Assembly (NCBI RefSeq): GCF_002954585.1
Contig: NZ_MSCI01000001.1
Location: 372,001 to 436,000 of the forward strand
Source: Vibrio chagasii
GTDB taxonomy: Bacteria; Pseudomonadota; Gammaproteobacteria; Enterobacterales; Vibrionaceae
DNA: 64,000 nt
Direction of reading: 5' to 3'
Below the pieces are notes generated by a model. The model did no database searches and was not told where the DNA came from. It saw nothing but the letters and a program-made list of their open reading frames with translations. A program made the position numbers and the translations under genes. Shown piece by piece: positions 18,833 to 28,208 of the stretch (its first letter is position 1; every line of letters starts with the position of its first letter).

Positions 18833-19852
18833 ATGAAAAAACTGTTTCCCTTGTCTACCATCAAGATCGCCGTTTTGGCATTGGCTGTGGTGGTGCTTAG
18901 TGTGAATATCTACAGTGTTACGCGTATTAACGATATCAATAAGAGTTTTTCGAGCCGACAAAACGAAGCAACGTGGTTTGTTTTTCAATTGGTAAAGGAA
19001 TATGCGAATTTCATGATGGTGAGCCGTTTAGGCAACCTCAATTATGATGAATTGCGGTTAGCCTATGATATTACCTGGAGTCGTTTTGATATTTTACTAA
19101 ACAGCAATGAGTCTTCTAACTTCATTAAAGCTGCGAACTTCAAGCCTTATTTCTCTTCAGAGTTTGAAAAGTTTAAATCGTTAGAGTCTTCAATAAAACT
19201 CGTTCAGGAGGGGGAGTTGTCGAGGGAATCACTGCAGAAAAAAATCGCTATTTGTTATGACACGCTGGTGGACTTTATTAATGAAAAATTTCGACTGCAA
19301 AGTCCTGTGATTGAAGAGAATACCTCATTAGTCGAAAGGCTGGTAAAAATTCACATGTTTAGTAGTGTGCTTCTCGCATTAGTTCTGATCGCGACTGGCA
19401 TAATTTTTTACGCTGATTTTTCAGCTAAAAGAAGGCTTTACACTACAGACTTCATCACAGGATTCCAAAATCGTGTTTCCTTGATGAAATTTATTAAACA
19501 CAATTATCCCAAAGAGAGTAATTTTGATCTCTATTTTGTTCGCATAAGAAACTTGAGTGAAATTAACCAGAAATATGGCCTTGAATATGGTGATTTGGTA
19601 GTGAGCTCAGCTGCTAAATCTTTGTCGGCCAAGATTCCAGAGAGTACGGTTTCATTTCGTAGCAGTGGCAGCCAGTTTTTATTCTTTATACCCGAGCACC
19701 TCTACGCGAGCAATGAGATACAAGAACAATTTAAAGACGTTCTGAGTGACTATATTTCAGCTGGTAACTTAGAATTGATGATTGATGCTGTTGTGAGGCA
19801 CAAGAAGAATATCAGCTCCAAAGATATGATGGAACTATTAACCAATATGTAA
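18833..19852 (+). CDS. Membrane protein with degenerate GGDEF domain
   Basis: 339 residues. Two membrane helices (about residues 8-30 and 180-202) flank a periplasmic helical sensor region. The cytoplasmic part aligns to a diguanylate cyclase (GFQNRVSLMKFI, then the LYFVRIRNLSEINQKYG strand-helix). The GGDEF signature, however, reads SSGSQF, so the catalytic site is lost. It may act as a c-di-GMP or GTP-binding partner or a heterodimer subunit. It is co-transcribed with the SUOX-fold protein. Confidence 0.8.
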   Translation: MKKLFPLSTIKIAVLALAVVVLSVNIYSVTRINDINKSFSSRQNEATWFVFQLVKEYANFMMVSRLGNLNYDELRLAYDITWSRFDILLNSNESSNFIKAANFKPYFSSEFEKFKSLESSIKLVQEGELSRESLQKKIAICYDTLVDFINEKFRLQSPVIEENTSLVERLVKIHMFSSVLLALVLIATGIIFYADFSAKRRLYTTDFITGFQNRVSLMKFIKHNYPKESNFDLYFVRIRNLSEINQKYGLEYGDLVVSSAAKSLSAKIPESTVSFRSSGSQFLFFIPEHLYASNEIQEQFKDVLSDYISAGNLELMIDAVVRHKKNISSKDMMELLTNM

Positions 19853-20128
19853 CGTCACAGTGAGGGTCATAGCTTAGCTTTTATTCGCCTTTTATTAATC
19901 CCGTAGAGTCACTTTCGGCTTTCCTTACGGTACGAAGTATATATCAGAGAGCTTTGATTCTTTATATGTCCTCGTGGTCAAAAACGTCTTCCCAAGCCCC
20001 CAGAAGCTATTGAATACAACATCCCCCTAGATTTAGGAAGAAGGCTCGAGATAAAGCTAGATTGTTTGTTAGCGTTGGTAGGCGACAGCACTGCTGTTAA
20101 TGCAAAAGCGCTTTCTCTCTTTCGCTTT
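19853..20128. other. Convergent spacer between two signalling operons
   Basis: 276 bp between converging genes. A weak hairpin (AAAAGCG ... CGCTTTT, about 20104-20127) followed by T residues may terminate the plus-strand transcript. Nothing else is seen. Confidence 0.4.
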
Positions 20129-22567
20129 TTATTGGTTGCTTTTCTGGCACAGTGCCACGATATGATTTTCCTTGATACCGTCTAGTACCGAACATTGATT
20201 TAGCAAGGTTTTTGGGTTGTGAGTACGAATGAATTCAATAAAATCAAGATAACTGAGTGGTTGGCTAAATAGGTAGCCTTGTAACAAGTCACAGTTGGCT
20301 TCGCGTAAATATTGGTACTGTTCGACATTCTCAACACCTTCACCCACAACTAAGGTTCCACAGGAATGCCCCAAGTTCACCATTGATTCGACCATTTTAC
20401 GGTCAGCTTTATCGTCGACGATACGATCGACAAAACTCTTGTCAATTTTAAGTTCGTCGACAGGGTAATGAAGCAACTGGTTGAAGGCAGTGTATCCGGT
20501 GCCAAAATCATCGAGTGACACTTTCAACCCTAGGCTTCGGATGCTTTCGATCGTTTGCACGGTTAGTTTGGTCGTTTTCACATAACTGGTCTCAGTGATT
20601 TCAATAATGATACTACTAGCGGGTACTTTATAGCGCTCAATTACTTTGCGAATGTTGTCTGTGAAATTGCGGTTATAGAGCTCCATTGCCGAGATATTGA
20701 TCGATATTGTGCCATTGTATTTGTGAAGCTCTGTAAGCTCCTTGAAACTTCTTATCGCTGTACTGATAACCCACATATCGATTTTCGATATTAAATTGCT
20801 TCTTTCTGCGACGGTTATAAATTCGTCTGGTCCAGCTTTAATGTCGGTAAGAGCAGGGCAACGGATAAGACACTCAGCTCCATCGATCTTTAGTGTTTTA
20901 GCATTAAAGATGGGCATGAACTTCAGCTCAAAATTATCGCTCTCACAGCACTCTAAAAGTCTCTTCTCAATGATGTCTTGTCTTTCTAGGGTATGGAGAA
21001 GCTCCTCGGCGTAAACAATTCGGCTCTCTCCGTCACTGTGAGCTTTGGCATTGAACAACATCTCATCGATACATCGGTGCCAGATCTTCTCGAATTTTGG
21101 GGTTTCTAGCGGGAGCACGCCCGTAGCCATGTTTAAACGAAACCCATAATAATCTACAAAGTTAGTGCCAGTTAGCGCGTTATTAATGTTTTCTATTTCT
21201 TCATTGATCGATTGGTCATCACCTATCTCTAAAATTGCGATGAATTGATTTCCACCGAGCCTTGCTAATGAGTAATCACAGCAACTAAAACCGAAAGAGG
21301 CTTGTTGGTTTTGTAATGTATCTCTGAGCGCTTTTGCTAAGCTAACAAGTACGCTATCACCGATTTTTGCGCCGTATAGATCATTAATTTTTCGAAATTC
21401 CATGACGTCCCAGCATACTAGGTAGCAGTTTGAATTAATTGAACTTTTTATGCAGATGTCAAGGTGTCGAATAAAAGTGCTACGGTTAGCTAACTTTGTC
21501 AGCTGGTCGAATTCAGCTTCGAACTTTAGCTCAGTTAATGAGTCGATATATGCGTTCTTTAACCAGTCAATCTCGCTTTGTCCTGAAGAACGTTTGAAGT
21601 ATCTGAGCTTGAGTCCACCAACCGATATTTCGTGAAGAAGGTCTCTAAGAGGTCGTACCAGATGGTAGCGCACCACCAAATGAACGATAAACATGATTAA
21701 GAATAAAATCGCTGTGTACCCTAGGAATGTCTGCTGAGCAATTATGGTTTTTTCCAAGTTGAATTTTTGTTCTCGAATGTTGACTTGTGCGAGGAAATGA
21801 CGACTGTTCATTTGGACGTTTATGTTGTCTTTGTCTTGCTCAATTGACTTGATAATAAACTGAGTTTTTTCAATCTGTTCTACTTCATCTGCTGGCTCGA
21901 TTAAGAGTTGCATGTTGTCGTCTTCATTGTAAGCAACGAGCAAGTTTGAAAGCTGCATCAATGGACCGTCTGCAATTAGCATATATCGGTTTAAGCTTTT
22001 GTTAGCTCGTTTGTCCTGAGGTGCTAAGTAAGGATCGATAGCGGCAACAAAGGCATATCTGAGTTCGCCATTCTCGGCAACATATGAAAAACCCTCTTGG
22101 GATAGTTCCATTTGCTTGATTAATGAAGTGTATATATCGAAAACTCGCTCGTAGATACTGTCCGGTATCTTTAGGTCTTCAAAAGGGTCAATGCGCAGCG
22201 TTGAGAGCGTCAGTTTAAAGTTGGGGTCGATGACATATATATTGCGTTGACCGAACTGATTAACATCGCTCTGATTTAGCACTCGCAATACTCGCTTTTC
22301 TAAAAGAGACAGGGTTGTATAGTCAGTAGGGTTTTGAATGTAACGTAAGAACTGAAGCGATGAACTGATATCTTTGACGAGTAAAGATAACCCCAACTGC
22401 TCATATTCTGCAGCGACTAGCGCTGTATTAACATCAGACTGAATTTCGTCTAAGTACATGTGTTTGTTGTGGTTTGAGGCGAAGTTATAGGTAATGAATC
22501 CTGTGACTGTGAATAGGAGCAGCAGTGCTGGGATAACTACAAAATACAGTTTCTTCAATACAGGCAT
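20129..22567 (-). CDS. MbaA-like GGDEF/EAL membrane protein
   Basis: 812 residues. A periplasmic domain sits between TM1 (about 8-30) and TM2 (about 275-300), followed by a linker, GGDEF (about 360-520) and EAL (about 540-790) domains. The GGDEF motif is degenerate (RLGGNQF). The EAL domain keeps its catalytic parts: ECLIR, SINIS, EITET, DDFGTGY, LKIDKSF, GEGVEN and LLQGYLFS. It is therefore probably a c-di-GMP phosphodiesterase whose GGDEF domain is regulatory. It lies three bases after a PotD-like periplasmic protein, the same order as nspS-mbaA of Vibrio cholerae, where the pair reads polyamines and controls biofilm. It may be that system or a paralogue. Confidence 0.9.
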   Translation of the reverse strand: MPVLKKLYFVVIPALLLLFTVTGFITYNFASNHNKHMYLDEIQSDVNTALVAAEYEQLGLSLLVKDISSSLQFLRYIQNPTDYTTLSLLEKRVLRVLNQSDVNQFGQRNIYVIDPNFKLTLSTLRIDPFEDLKIPDSIYERVFDIYTSLIKQMELSQEGFSYVAENGELRYAFVAAIDPYLAPQDKRANKSLNRYMLIADGPLMQLSNLLVAYNEDDNMQLLIEPADEVEQIEKTQFIIKSIEQDKDNINVQMNSRHFLAQVNIREQKFNLEKTIIAQQTFLGYTAILFLIMFIVHLVVRYHLVRPLRDLLHEISVGGLKLRYFKRSSGQSEIDWLKNAYIDSLTELKFEAEFDQLTKLANRSTFIRHLDICIKSSINSNCYLVCWDVMEFRKINDLYGAKIGDSVLVSLAKALRDTLQNQQASFGFSCCDYSLARLGGNQFIAILEIGDDQSINEEIENINNALTGTNFVDYYGFRLNMATGVLPLETPKFEKIWHRCIDEMLFNAKAHSDGESRIVYAEELLHTLERQDIIEKRLLECCESDNFELKFMPIFNAKTLKIDGAECLIRCPALTDIKAGPDEFITVAERSNLISKIDMWVISTAIRSFKELTELHKYNGTISINISAMELYNRNFTDNIRKVIERYKVPASSIIIEITETSYVKTTKLTVQTIESIRSLGLKVSLDDFGTGYTAFNQLLHYPVDELKIDKSFVDRIVDDKADRKMVESMVNLGHSCGTLVVGEGVENVEQYQYLREANCDLLQGYLFSQPLSYLDFIEFIRTHNPKTLLNQCSVLDGIKENHIVALCQKSNQ

Positions 22568-22570
22568 TTG

Positions 22571-23602
22571 TTATCTCAAACTATCAACTATACGATTACG
22601 AATTTGAAGGCTATTTGGCTCAAGGGATTGATACAGATAACTGCGCTCTAACACTTCTTGGCTAGGGAATAGCTCAGGGTCGTTCTGATACTCTTGAGAG
22701 GTTAGGGCTTTAGCTTTCGAACTAGGCGTAGCGAACCAAGAGTCCATTGCGTTTTGAGCTGCAATTTCAGGCTGTGACAAGAAGGACAGTATCGTTGAGG
22801 CTTGTTGTGATAGCTCTCCGTTATTTATCGCTGCAATGCACTCTAGCCAAAGGGTAGTACCTTCCTCAGGTACGATATAGGCCCATGATGCTTCGGGGTC
22901 GACCTCATTCAATATGTAGCTGTCTCCAGAATAGCCATAAGCTAAGTCTATATTGGCAAGTCTTTCTGGTTGGTGGATATATTCGACGACGTATTCATTA
23001 CTTTCAAGGTGGGGCTTTTGAGCTTGCAAGGTTTGGTAGGCTACTCTTAGCTCCTGTTCATTGTTGGTAAAGGGTTCGAATTGGTTGAGTAGAAGTGCAA
23101 CACTCACTAGATCTGTTGGCTCGTAATACATACTAATTCGGCCACTGTTTTCAGTTTCAGGGTCCAATATGGCTTTCCATGAATTAGGAATTACAACTTT
23201 GTCCCTCCGGTACAATATGCCTGATGTTCCCCAAGCATAAGGGATGCCATAGTCACCGCATCCACCAACCCATCGAGAGTCAAAATTGTTTGCGAGAGAT
23301 TGCTGTATGTCACTGAGGTTATGAAACAGGTTCTGCTCAGCGAACGCTTTTAGCTTCATACTCTCTATCACAACCAGTTCAAAGGCACCGCGGCGTTCGC
23401 TCAATAGGACTTCATCACGAATTGACTCGTCTGAAAAGTATTGCTGTTTTAACGCAATGCCATAGGTATCATTCAATTGTTCAATGACGCTCTTGGATAA
23501 AAATTCATCCCAATTGTAGAGATAAATTTCATATTGTTGACCAAATACTAACCCAGGCGAAAAGGATGCGGACACGAGAACTGAAATATAAAATGCCTTC
23601 AC
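22571..23602 (-). CDS. NspS-like periplasmic polyamine-binding protein
   Basis: 343 residues, GTG start with AAGGA upstream and a signal peptide (VLVSASFSPGLVFG). It belongs to the PotD/PotF class of extracellular solute-binding proteins: YEIYLYNWDEFLSKSVIEQL at the start and GIPYAWGTSGILYR in the hinge. No transporter genes are nearby; it is coupled instead to a GGDEF/EAL membrane protein. It is therefore a sensor subunit like NspS rather than an importer component. The ligand (norspermidine, spermidine or other) cannot be read from the sequence. Confidence 0.87.
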   Translation of the reverse strand: MKAFYISVLVSASFSPGLVFGQQYEIYLYNWDEFLSKSVIEQLNDTYGIALKQQYFSDESIRDEVLLSERRGAFELVVIESMKLKAFAEQNLFHNLSDIQQSLANNFDSRWVGGCGDYGIPYAWGTSGILYRRDKVVIPNSWKAILDPETENSGRISMYYEPTDLVSVALLLNQFEPFTNNEQELRVAYQTLQAQKPHLESNEYVVEYIHQPERLANIDLAYGYSGDSYILNEVDPEASWAYIVPEEGTTLWLECIAAINNGELSQQASTILSFLSQPEIAAQNAMDSWFATPSSKAKALTSQEYQNDPELFPSQEVLERSYLYQSLEPNSLQIRNRIVDSLR

Positions 23603-24019
23603 TGACGGATTCCTTTCTCTTCTTTGTTTAACTAGATCCTAGCGCAAAATTTGAGACCTGCTTCAAATTTACGCCTCTAATTTTAGTTCAACATCATGCT
23701 GCGCACGCAAATGCCTAGGTTTTGCTTTAAGTAAAACCATCAGTATGGTGTTAGTTAGCACTGTCTCAGTAGCAAGGTTTGCAATATGGAACGGCGGTGA
23801 GAAGCAATAAAACCAAGCCCTGAAAAAGAAGGAGACGCTCGTGAGCAAACTGAGAGGGTCTATTTCTATAATTTGTTCTGTGGTTTGATAAATCATTGTT
23901 TATTATTGGCTTATTTTATCGGTCACTCCTTGAGAAATTTTGACTAATGACTTGTGGCACAAGGAGTTTGTGCTTATTGTGGTCGAACGTTGTCATTCAT
24001 TTCATTCGTCGGAGACATT

Positions 24020-24817
24020 GTGGAGCTAGAAATATATCAAGTGGATGCGTTCACTACCCAAGCTTTCAAAGGCAACCCCGCAGGTGTTTGTATTTCTCAA
24101 GAGTTATTAGATGAGTCGCTGATGTTATCTATTGCAGAAGAGATGGCGGTACCTGAAACGGCTTTCCTTGCGCTGGATACTATGACGTTAAAGTGGTTCA
24201 CGCCAGAAGTGGAAGTAAAGTTGTGTGGCCACGGTACTTTGGCTACGGTGCATGTGATGAAAGAGCAGGGGTTAGCCAAGGTTGGCGACAACGTCGTTTT
24301 TAATACTTTGTCTGGAGAGTTGACTGCCACAGTTTGTGAGTCAACTATCGAGCTAGATTTCCCGGGCACTCAGTTTTTGAGTGCAGAGCCTAATTTAGTT
24401 CTTTTAGAGCATTTAGGTATAGCGCAGGGACAAGTAGTGTCATTCTTGGAATTTGATACTAAGCAGTTTATCGAGGTGACTAATGAGCAAGTGCTCTTGG
24501 GGCTCTCACCGAATTTTGATGCTTTAAAAACGATGGCAGGCAGAGGTGTGTTAGTGACTAGCCAATCATCAAGCGTAGACCTTGATTTTGTTTCTCGTTA
24601 TTTTGCCCCTTGGGTCGGGAACAACGAGGATCCTGTTACTGGCTCGGCACATTGCGCTTTAACACAATATTGGGCTGATAAACTCAACAAATCGTGTTTT
24701 CGTGCATACCAAGCTTCTCGCCGTGGGGGCTATGTGTCGACAGAGCTACTAGCGAATGGTCGAATAAAGTTAGTGGGTTCAGCTAAAACAGTGATTAGCG
24801 GTCAGCTAAACATTTAG
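24020..24817 (+). CDS. PhzF-family isomerase/epimerase
   Basis: About 265 residues from a GTG at 24020 with GGAG five bases upstream; the longer frame from 23954 adds a non-family extension. PhzF motifs are the opening MELEIYQVDAFTTQAFKGNP, the PETAFL loop with its early catalytic glutamate, LCGHGTLA, and the C-terminal DPVTGSAHCAL. These proteins isomerise or epimerise small metabolites; the substrate of this one is unknown. No phenazine genes are nearby, so the PhzF name reflects fold only. Confidence 0.88.
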   Translation: MELEIYQVDAFTTQAFKGNPAGVCISQELLDESLMLSIAEEMAVPETAFLALDTMTLKWFTPEVEVKLCGHGTLATVHVMKEQGLAKVGDNVVFNTLSGELTATVCESTIELDFPGTQFLSAEPNLVLLEHLGIAQGQVVSFLEFDTKQFIEVTNEQVLLGLSPNFDALKTMAGRGVLVTSQSSSVDLDFVSRYFAPWVGNNEDPVTGSAHCALTQYWADKLNKSCFRAYQASRRGGYVSTELLANGRIKLVGSAKTVISGQLNI

Positions 24818-24925
24818 TGGACTTGTTGTTAGGAAAGGTGGGTCTAGGCTGTTGATGTGAATTGCGGTTTCACGTTTAGAGGTTAAGTCGAACCCGTTTA
24901 ACCAAATAGTGTAAAAGGAATCACA

Positions 24926-25429
24926 GTGTCAGCTTTCTATTTGTCTCAAGTTTTGGTCGCCATTGCGATTTGCTTTGATCTTATGTCTTTCCAATTTAAG
25001 GAGAGGAAGAAGATCGTAACCTGTCTATTTTTCGCAGGTGTACTGATTTCAAGTCACTTTATCCTGCTAGAACAGTGGACAGCAGCATGCTTGATGATTA
25101 TTGCCACTATTCGTTATTTAACGAGTGTGTTTTCCACATCACCTAAGTTCAAATATTTGTTTTGTTCACTGTCTGTGGTTGCGACAGCCTTCACTTTCTC
25201 AGGGTTAACCAGCGTATTGAGTTGCTTTGCTTCTGTGTTTCAGAGCTTTGCTGCGTTTAATAAGGATGACCGTAGACTTCGAGAGCTGATGATCATCGGC
25301 ACCAGTTTTTGGCTTGTTCATAATTACTTAGTTGGCTCTCCAACAGCGGTTGCTATGGAAGCCTTATTTATTGGCAGTAACTTTCTTGGTTACTATCGTT
25401 TTTACTTCAGGAAGAATGTCGTGGCCTAG
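24926..25429 (+). CDS. YgjV-like inner membrane protein
   Basis: 167 residues, GTG start with AAGGA nine bases upstream. Five or so hydrophobic helices; pattern (SQVLVAIAICFDLMSFQFKERKKI ... FLGYYRFYF) fits the YgjV family of uncharacterised inner membrane proteins. It is followed by a broken cupin gene about 50 bp downstream and may share its transcript. Confidence 0.7.
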   Translation: MSAFYLSQVLVAIAICFDLMSFQFKERKKIVTCLFFAGVLISSHFILLEQWTAACLMIIATIRYLTSVFSTSPKFKYLFCSLSVVATAFTFSGLTSVLSCFASVFQSFAAFNKDDRRLRELMIIGTSFWLVHNYLVGSPTAVAMEALFIGSNFLGYYRFYFRKNVVA

Positions 25430-25479
25430 TGTGCGCACTACCAATTATCGCAAGGTTTTAGTAAAAATTAGGAGAGCCT

Positions 25480-25794
25480 ATGTCAAATATCTACGCAGAT
25501 ATTCCTTCGTCGATACCTAATGAAATATTCAATGACTTGATAGCGAATGACAACATTCGGATAGAGAGGATACTTTCACATGGACACAGTTCTCCTGAGG
25601 AGGGGGGGGGACGATCAAGAGGAGCATGAATGGGTTCTGGTGCTCGAGGGGCAAGGCCTGATCGAATTTGCTGATGGTCGCATTGTTACTTTGTCTAAAG
25701 GGGACTACCTCAATATTCCCGCCGGTGAAAAACACAAGGTTCTGGGGACCGACAAGACTCTGTCACGATATGGCTAGCGGTGTTTTACCGTTAA
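25480..25794 (+). pseudogene. Cupin-domain protein, double frameshift at G9 tract
   Basis: An ATG at 25480 with GGAGAG upstream opens a 104-codon cupin. The N-terminus reads to SHGHSSPEEG and then hits a run of nine G (25602-25610) that shifts the frame by one. The downstream frame gives the metal-cupin core EEHEWVLVLEGQGLIEFADG and YLNIPAGEKHKV. Around 25758-25768 a second shift restores the original frame and gives the expected tail TIWLAVFYR. So the intact product would be the usual single-domain cupin, but as read it is interrupted twice. This could be decay, a phase-variable tract or sequencing error. Confidence 0.75.
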
Positions 25795-25812
25795 TTTATA
25801 GATAGAGGTAAA

Positions 25813-26037
25813 GTGCGTATGTGGCTAAAATTTCAGGTTTTTCACCAGAGAATGTCAGTACAGAGGCAAAACGAAGAGTGGCTACTTTATCGAGAATCGG
25901 AAACATCGATACGTGCTCGAGTCTATGACATGAGCATACCTTCTGATTTAGCAGAGGAAGAGTTAGCGCGTTATTTAGCGGATATTTATCATGAGTTTGC
26001 TTCAGAAAAGTACCCATCAGTGACACGTATCCTTTAA
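25813..26037 (+). CDS. Small hypothetical protein (74 aa)
   Basis: About 72-74 residues, starting at GTG 25813 or ATG 25819 after a GAGG. The sequence has a beta-rich start (MWLKFQVFHQRMSVQRQNEEWLLYRE) and an acidic helical end (EEELARYLADIYHEFAS). It resembles small DUF7661-type proteins as I remember them. No catalytic motif. It lies 18 bases after the cupin remnant, suggesting one operon. Confidence 0.6.
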   Translation: MRMWLKFQVFHQRMSVQRQNEEWLLYRESETSIRARVYDMSIPSDLAEEELARYLADIYHEFASEKYPSVTRIL

Positions 26038-26130
26038 CGGGAATAGTGAGTGTCCTAATACAGCTATGTATTAACTGATACGTGATTATATCCAATAGTT
26101 AGGATCTCAAAGCGACCAAAGGAAGAGAGT

Positions 26131-26601
26131 GTGGTTAGAATTCGAAATTATCAAGAAAGTGATGCTAAAGCGTTATGGAAGATCTTTTTCTACACGGTTC
26201 GCAACGTGAACATACGAGATTATTCTCAAGAACAAGTCGAGGCTTGGGCACCAAGTGGTTTTGACTTTGCGTTGTGGCAAAAGCGTATGGACGGGTTAAA
26301 ACCTTTTGTCGCTGAGTTAGATGGCCATATTGTTGGCTATACTGACTTACAGCCAAGTGGCTTGGTCGACCATTTTTTTTGCCATCATGAATATCAGGGG
26401 CGAGGTGTTGGCCGAGCGTTGATGGAGCATGTGTTCACGATTGGGCAAATTCGTGGGGTATCAAGATACTTCTCAGAGGTAAGTATCACTGCGAGGCCAT
26501 TTTATGAGCGTATGGGTTTTAAAGTAGTGAGTGATCAGCAAGTCGATATGCGTGGAGTAACGCTGACGAACTTCGTTATGGAAAAGGTTGTCGACAAGTA
26601 G
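26131..26601 (+). CDS. GNAT-family N-acetyltransferase
   Basis: 156 residues, GTG start with GGAAGAG upstream. Acetyl-CoA binding motif A is clear: HHEYQGRGVGRALMEHVF, followed by SITARPFYERMGFKVV, the typical GNAT end. The N-terminal part, YQESDAKALWKIFFYTVRNVN, matches PhnO/YafP-like members. The acceptor substrate is unknown. Confidence 0.9.
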   Translation: MVRIRNYQESDAKALWKIFFYTVRNVNIRDYSQEQVEAWAPSGFDFALWQKRMDGLKPFVAELDGHIVGYTDLQPSGLVDHFFCHHEYQGRGVGRALMEHVFTIGQIRGVSRYFSEVSITARPFYERMGFKVVSDQQVDMRGVTLTNFVMEKVVDK

Positions 26602-26767
26602 GCTTGCGTTAAGGGCGAAGATTGTGAAGAGGAACAGGCCTAAAAGGATTATTAAACCTTTTTAAGGGTAAATTTTGCTGATCTACTGATATTGTCGATG
26701 AGTTCAAATTGTGTGCTAGCCAATTTGTCTAATCTTAAAGATTGAATGAATACAAGGAGTGTTGTTC

Positions 26768-26959
26768 ATGAGTCATGTGAGTAGATTAAAAATATACACA
26801 TTAGTGTCGATGTTTTCTTTTGCAATCGGAGTGTTAGCTCTGCAAGCTGGGGTCTCTGGGTTGTTTCCGCTCTTCGTCGTGGTTATTTCATTCTTTTCTT
26901 TTGTCATCAATTCATTCCTTTGTTTATTCGGCCATAAATATGAGAATGCCAAAGAATAA
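26768..26959 (+). CDS. Small two-helix membrane protein (63 aa)
   Basis: The ATG at 26768 has a strong AAGGAG eight bases upstream. The product has two hydrophobic helices (about residues 9-30 and 35-55) and a short charged tail (GHKYENAKE). No family recognised. The ribosome site makes it likely to be real despite its size. Confidence 0.6.
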   Translation: MSHVSRLKIYTLVSMFSFAIGVLALQAGVSGLFPLFVVVISFFSFVINSFLCLFGHKYENAKE

Positions 26960-27099
26960 ATCTCGAAAATGATTGTCAAAAATTTCCTCTAAGTCTCAAT
27001 TGTGTGACAGATGTTGATGATGTTTTTACAAATGCCCTAAGATTTCCTCTTTAATTTCAATGTACTATTCGGTTCGATTGAAAAGAGTGAGGGTAGTAC

Positions 27100-27396
27100 G
27101 TGGGAATCGAAGCTTTAGCATTTGTTATGGATGCGCTAGTCACGGCATGTTGTATGTACATTGCATCTAAAATGTCGTTTGTGGTGGCGGATTTTAAGTC
27201 TCTTCTAACGATAGCGATTATCGTATCTTTAGTTTCTCTGATACCGACAGTGGGGTGGGTTCTGGGGCTTATACTTTTCGTATTTCTACTTGGGAAGGCA
27301 ACGCATTCGAGTATTGGTGATTGTATTTGGGTGGTGGTGTTTACCAAAGTTGTGTCGATGGCCGCGTTTCTGATATTCGGCCGACTGTTCGTATAA
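27100..27396 (+). CDS. Small membrane protein (98 aa)
   Basis: GTG start with GAGG seven bases upstream. About three hydrophobic helices, including IAIIVSLVSLIPTVGWVLGLILFVFLLG. No recognised family or catalytic residue. It stands alone between the 63-residue membrane protein and the convergent FAS1 gene. Confidence 0.6.
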   Translation: MGIEALAFVMDALVTACCMYIASKMSFVVADFKSLLTIAIIVSLVSLIPTVGWVLGLILFVFLLGKATHSSIGDCIWVVVFTKVVSMAAFLIFGRLFV

Positions 27397-27507
27397 CCTA
27401 ATATTCACTTAATATCTAAAGTAGTAAGCCAAAATCTATTGTTCGAATAGGAAAGAGGCATGACATTGTCACACCTCCTAATATCTTGTACGTCCATTGG
27501 TTGTCTA

Positions 27508-28005
27508 TTACTTGGGTAATAGTACAGCGTCAATGACATGTATCACACCGTTGCTCGCTTTTACGTCTGCCGTTACGACATGAGCTTTGTTGATCATTAC
27601 AACATCATGGTCAGTGCTAATTGTGACTGACTCCCCCTGTACTGTGACTGCGCTGTCTAGTTTTACCACATCTTCAGCCATTACTTTTCCTGGCACTACA
27701 TGGTAGGTGAGTACTGCGACCAGTTTATCTTTATTTTCCGGCTTTAATAACATGTCTACTGTACCATCCGGTAGAGCGGCAAACGCTTTATCTGTTGGTG
27801 CAAAAACAGTAAAAGGGCCTTCTCCTTTCAGTGTGTCCACCAATCCTGCCGCTTTTACTGCCGCCACTAACGTTGTGAAAGAGCCGTTTTCTACTGCCAC
27901 GTCCACGATGTCTTTTTTCATACCATGATGGTCAGCATGGACAGCCGTTGATAAAAGAAGTGACGCGGCGAACAGCGACAGGCTTTTATATAAGTTCTTA
28001 AACAT
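27508..28005 (-). CDS. Secreted fasciclin (FAS1) domain protein
   Basis: 165 residues: a signal peptide ending at AVHA, then one FAS1 domain. The H1 box reads [17 protein letters not shown] and the H2 box reads [13 protein letters not shown]. Single-FAS1 secreted proteins are adhesins or stress-related factors in bacteria; the specific role is unknown. The gene is monocistronic with its own promoter in the 190-bp gap shared with the divergent DUF2860 gene. Confidence 0.92.
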   Translation of the reverse strand: MFKNLYKSLSLFAASLLLSTAVHADHHGMKKDIVDVAVENGSFTTLVAAVKAAGLVDTLKGEGPFTVFAPTDKAFAALPDGTVDMLLKPENKDKLVAVLTYHVVPGKVMAEDVVKLDSAVTVQGESVTISTDHDVVMINKAHVVTADVKASNGVIHVIDAVLLPK

Positions 28006-28208
28006 ATTGGGTTCCTTTCAGTTTTTCCTTTATTTCCGAGGCTTGTTACGAAAGCCCAAGCACGATAGATCATATCTTCGTCGCGCTGGAGACGTTGTCG
28101 TATCCCGAAAACTCAACAAAGTGGGAATGTATAAAGGTTAAATACTTGTTGTAATTCCAATTTTGTACATATATTTAATGGGTAATTATTCAACTAGTGG
28201 ATGTGAAT

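Noticed and set aside
23669..23896. 75-codon minus-strand frame upstream of the NspS-like gene
   Set aside because: No ribosome site, composition unlike a protein of known class and position in a promoter gap; could be a short intergenic repeat but I cannot show a second copy.
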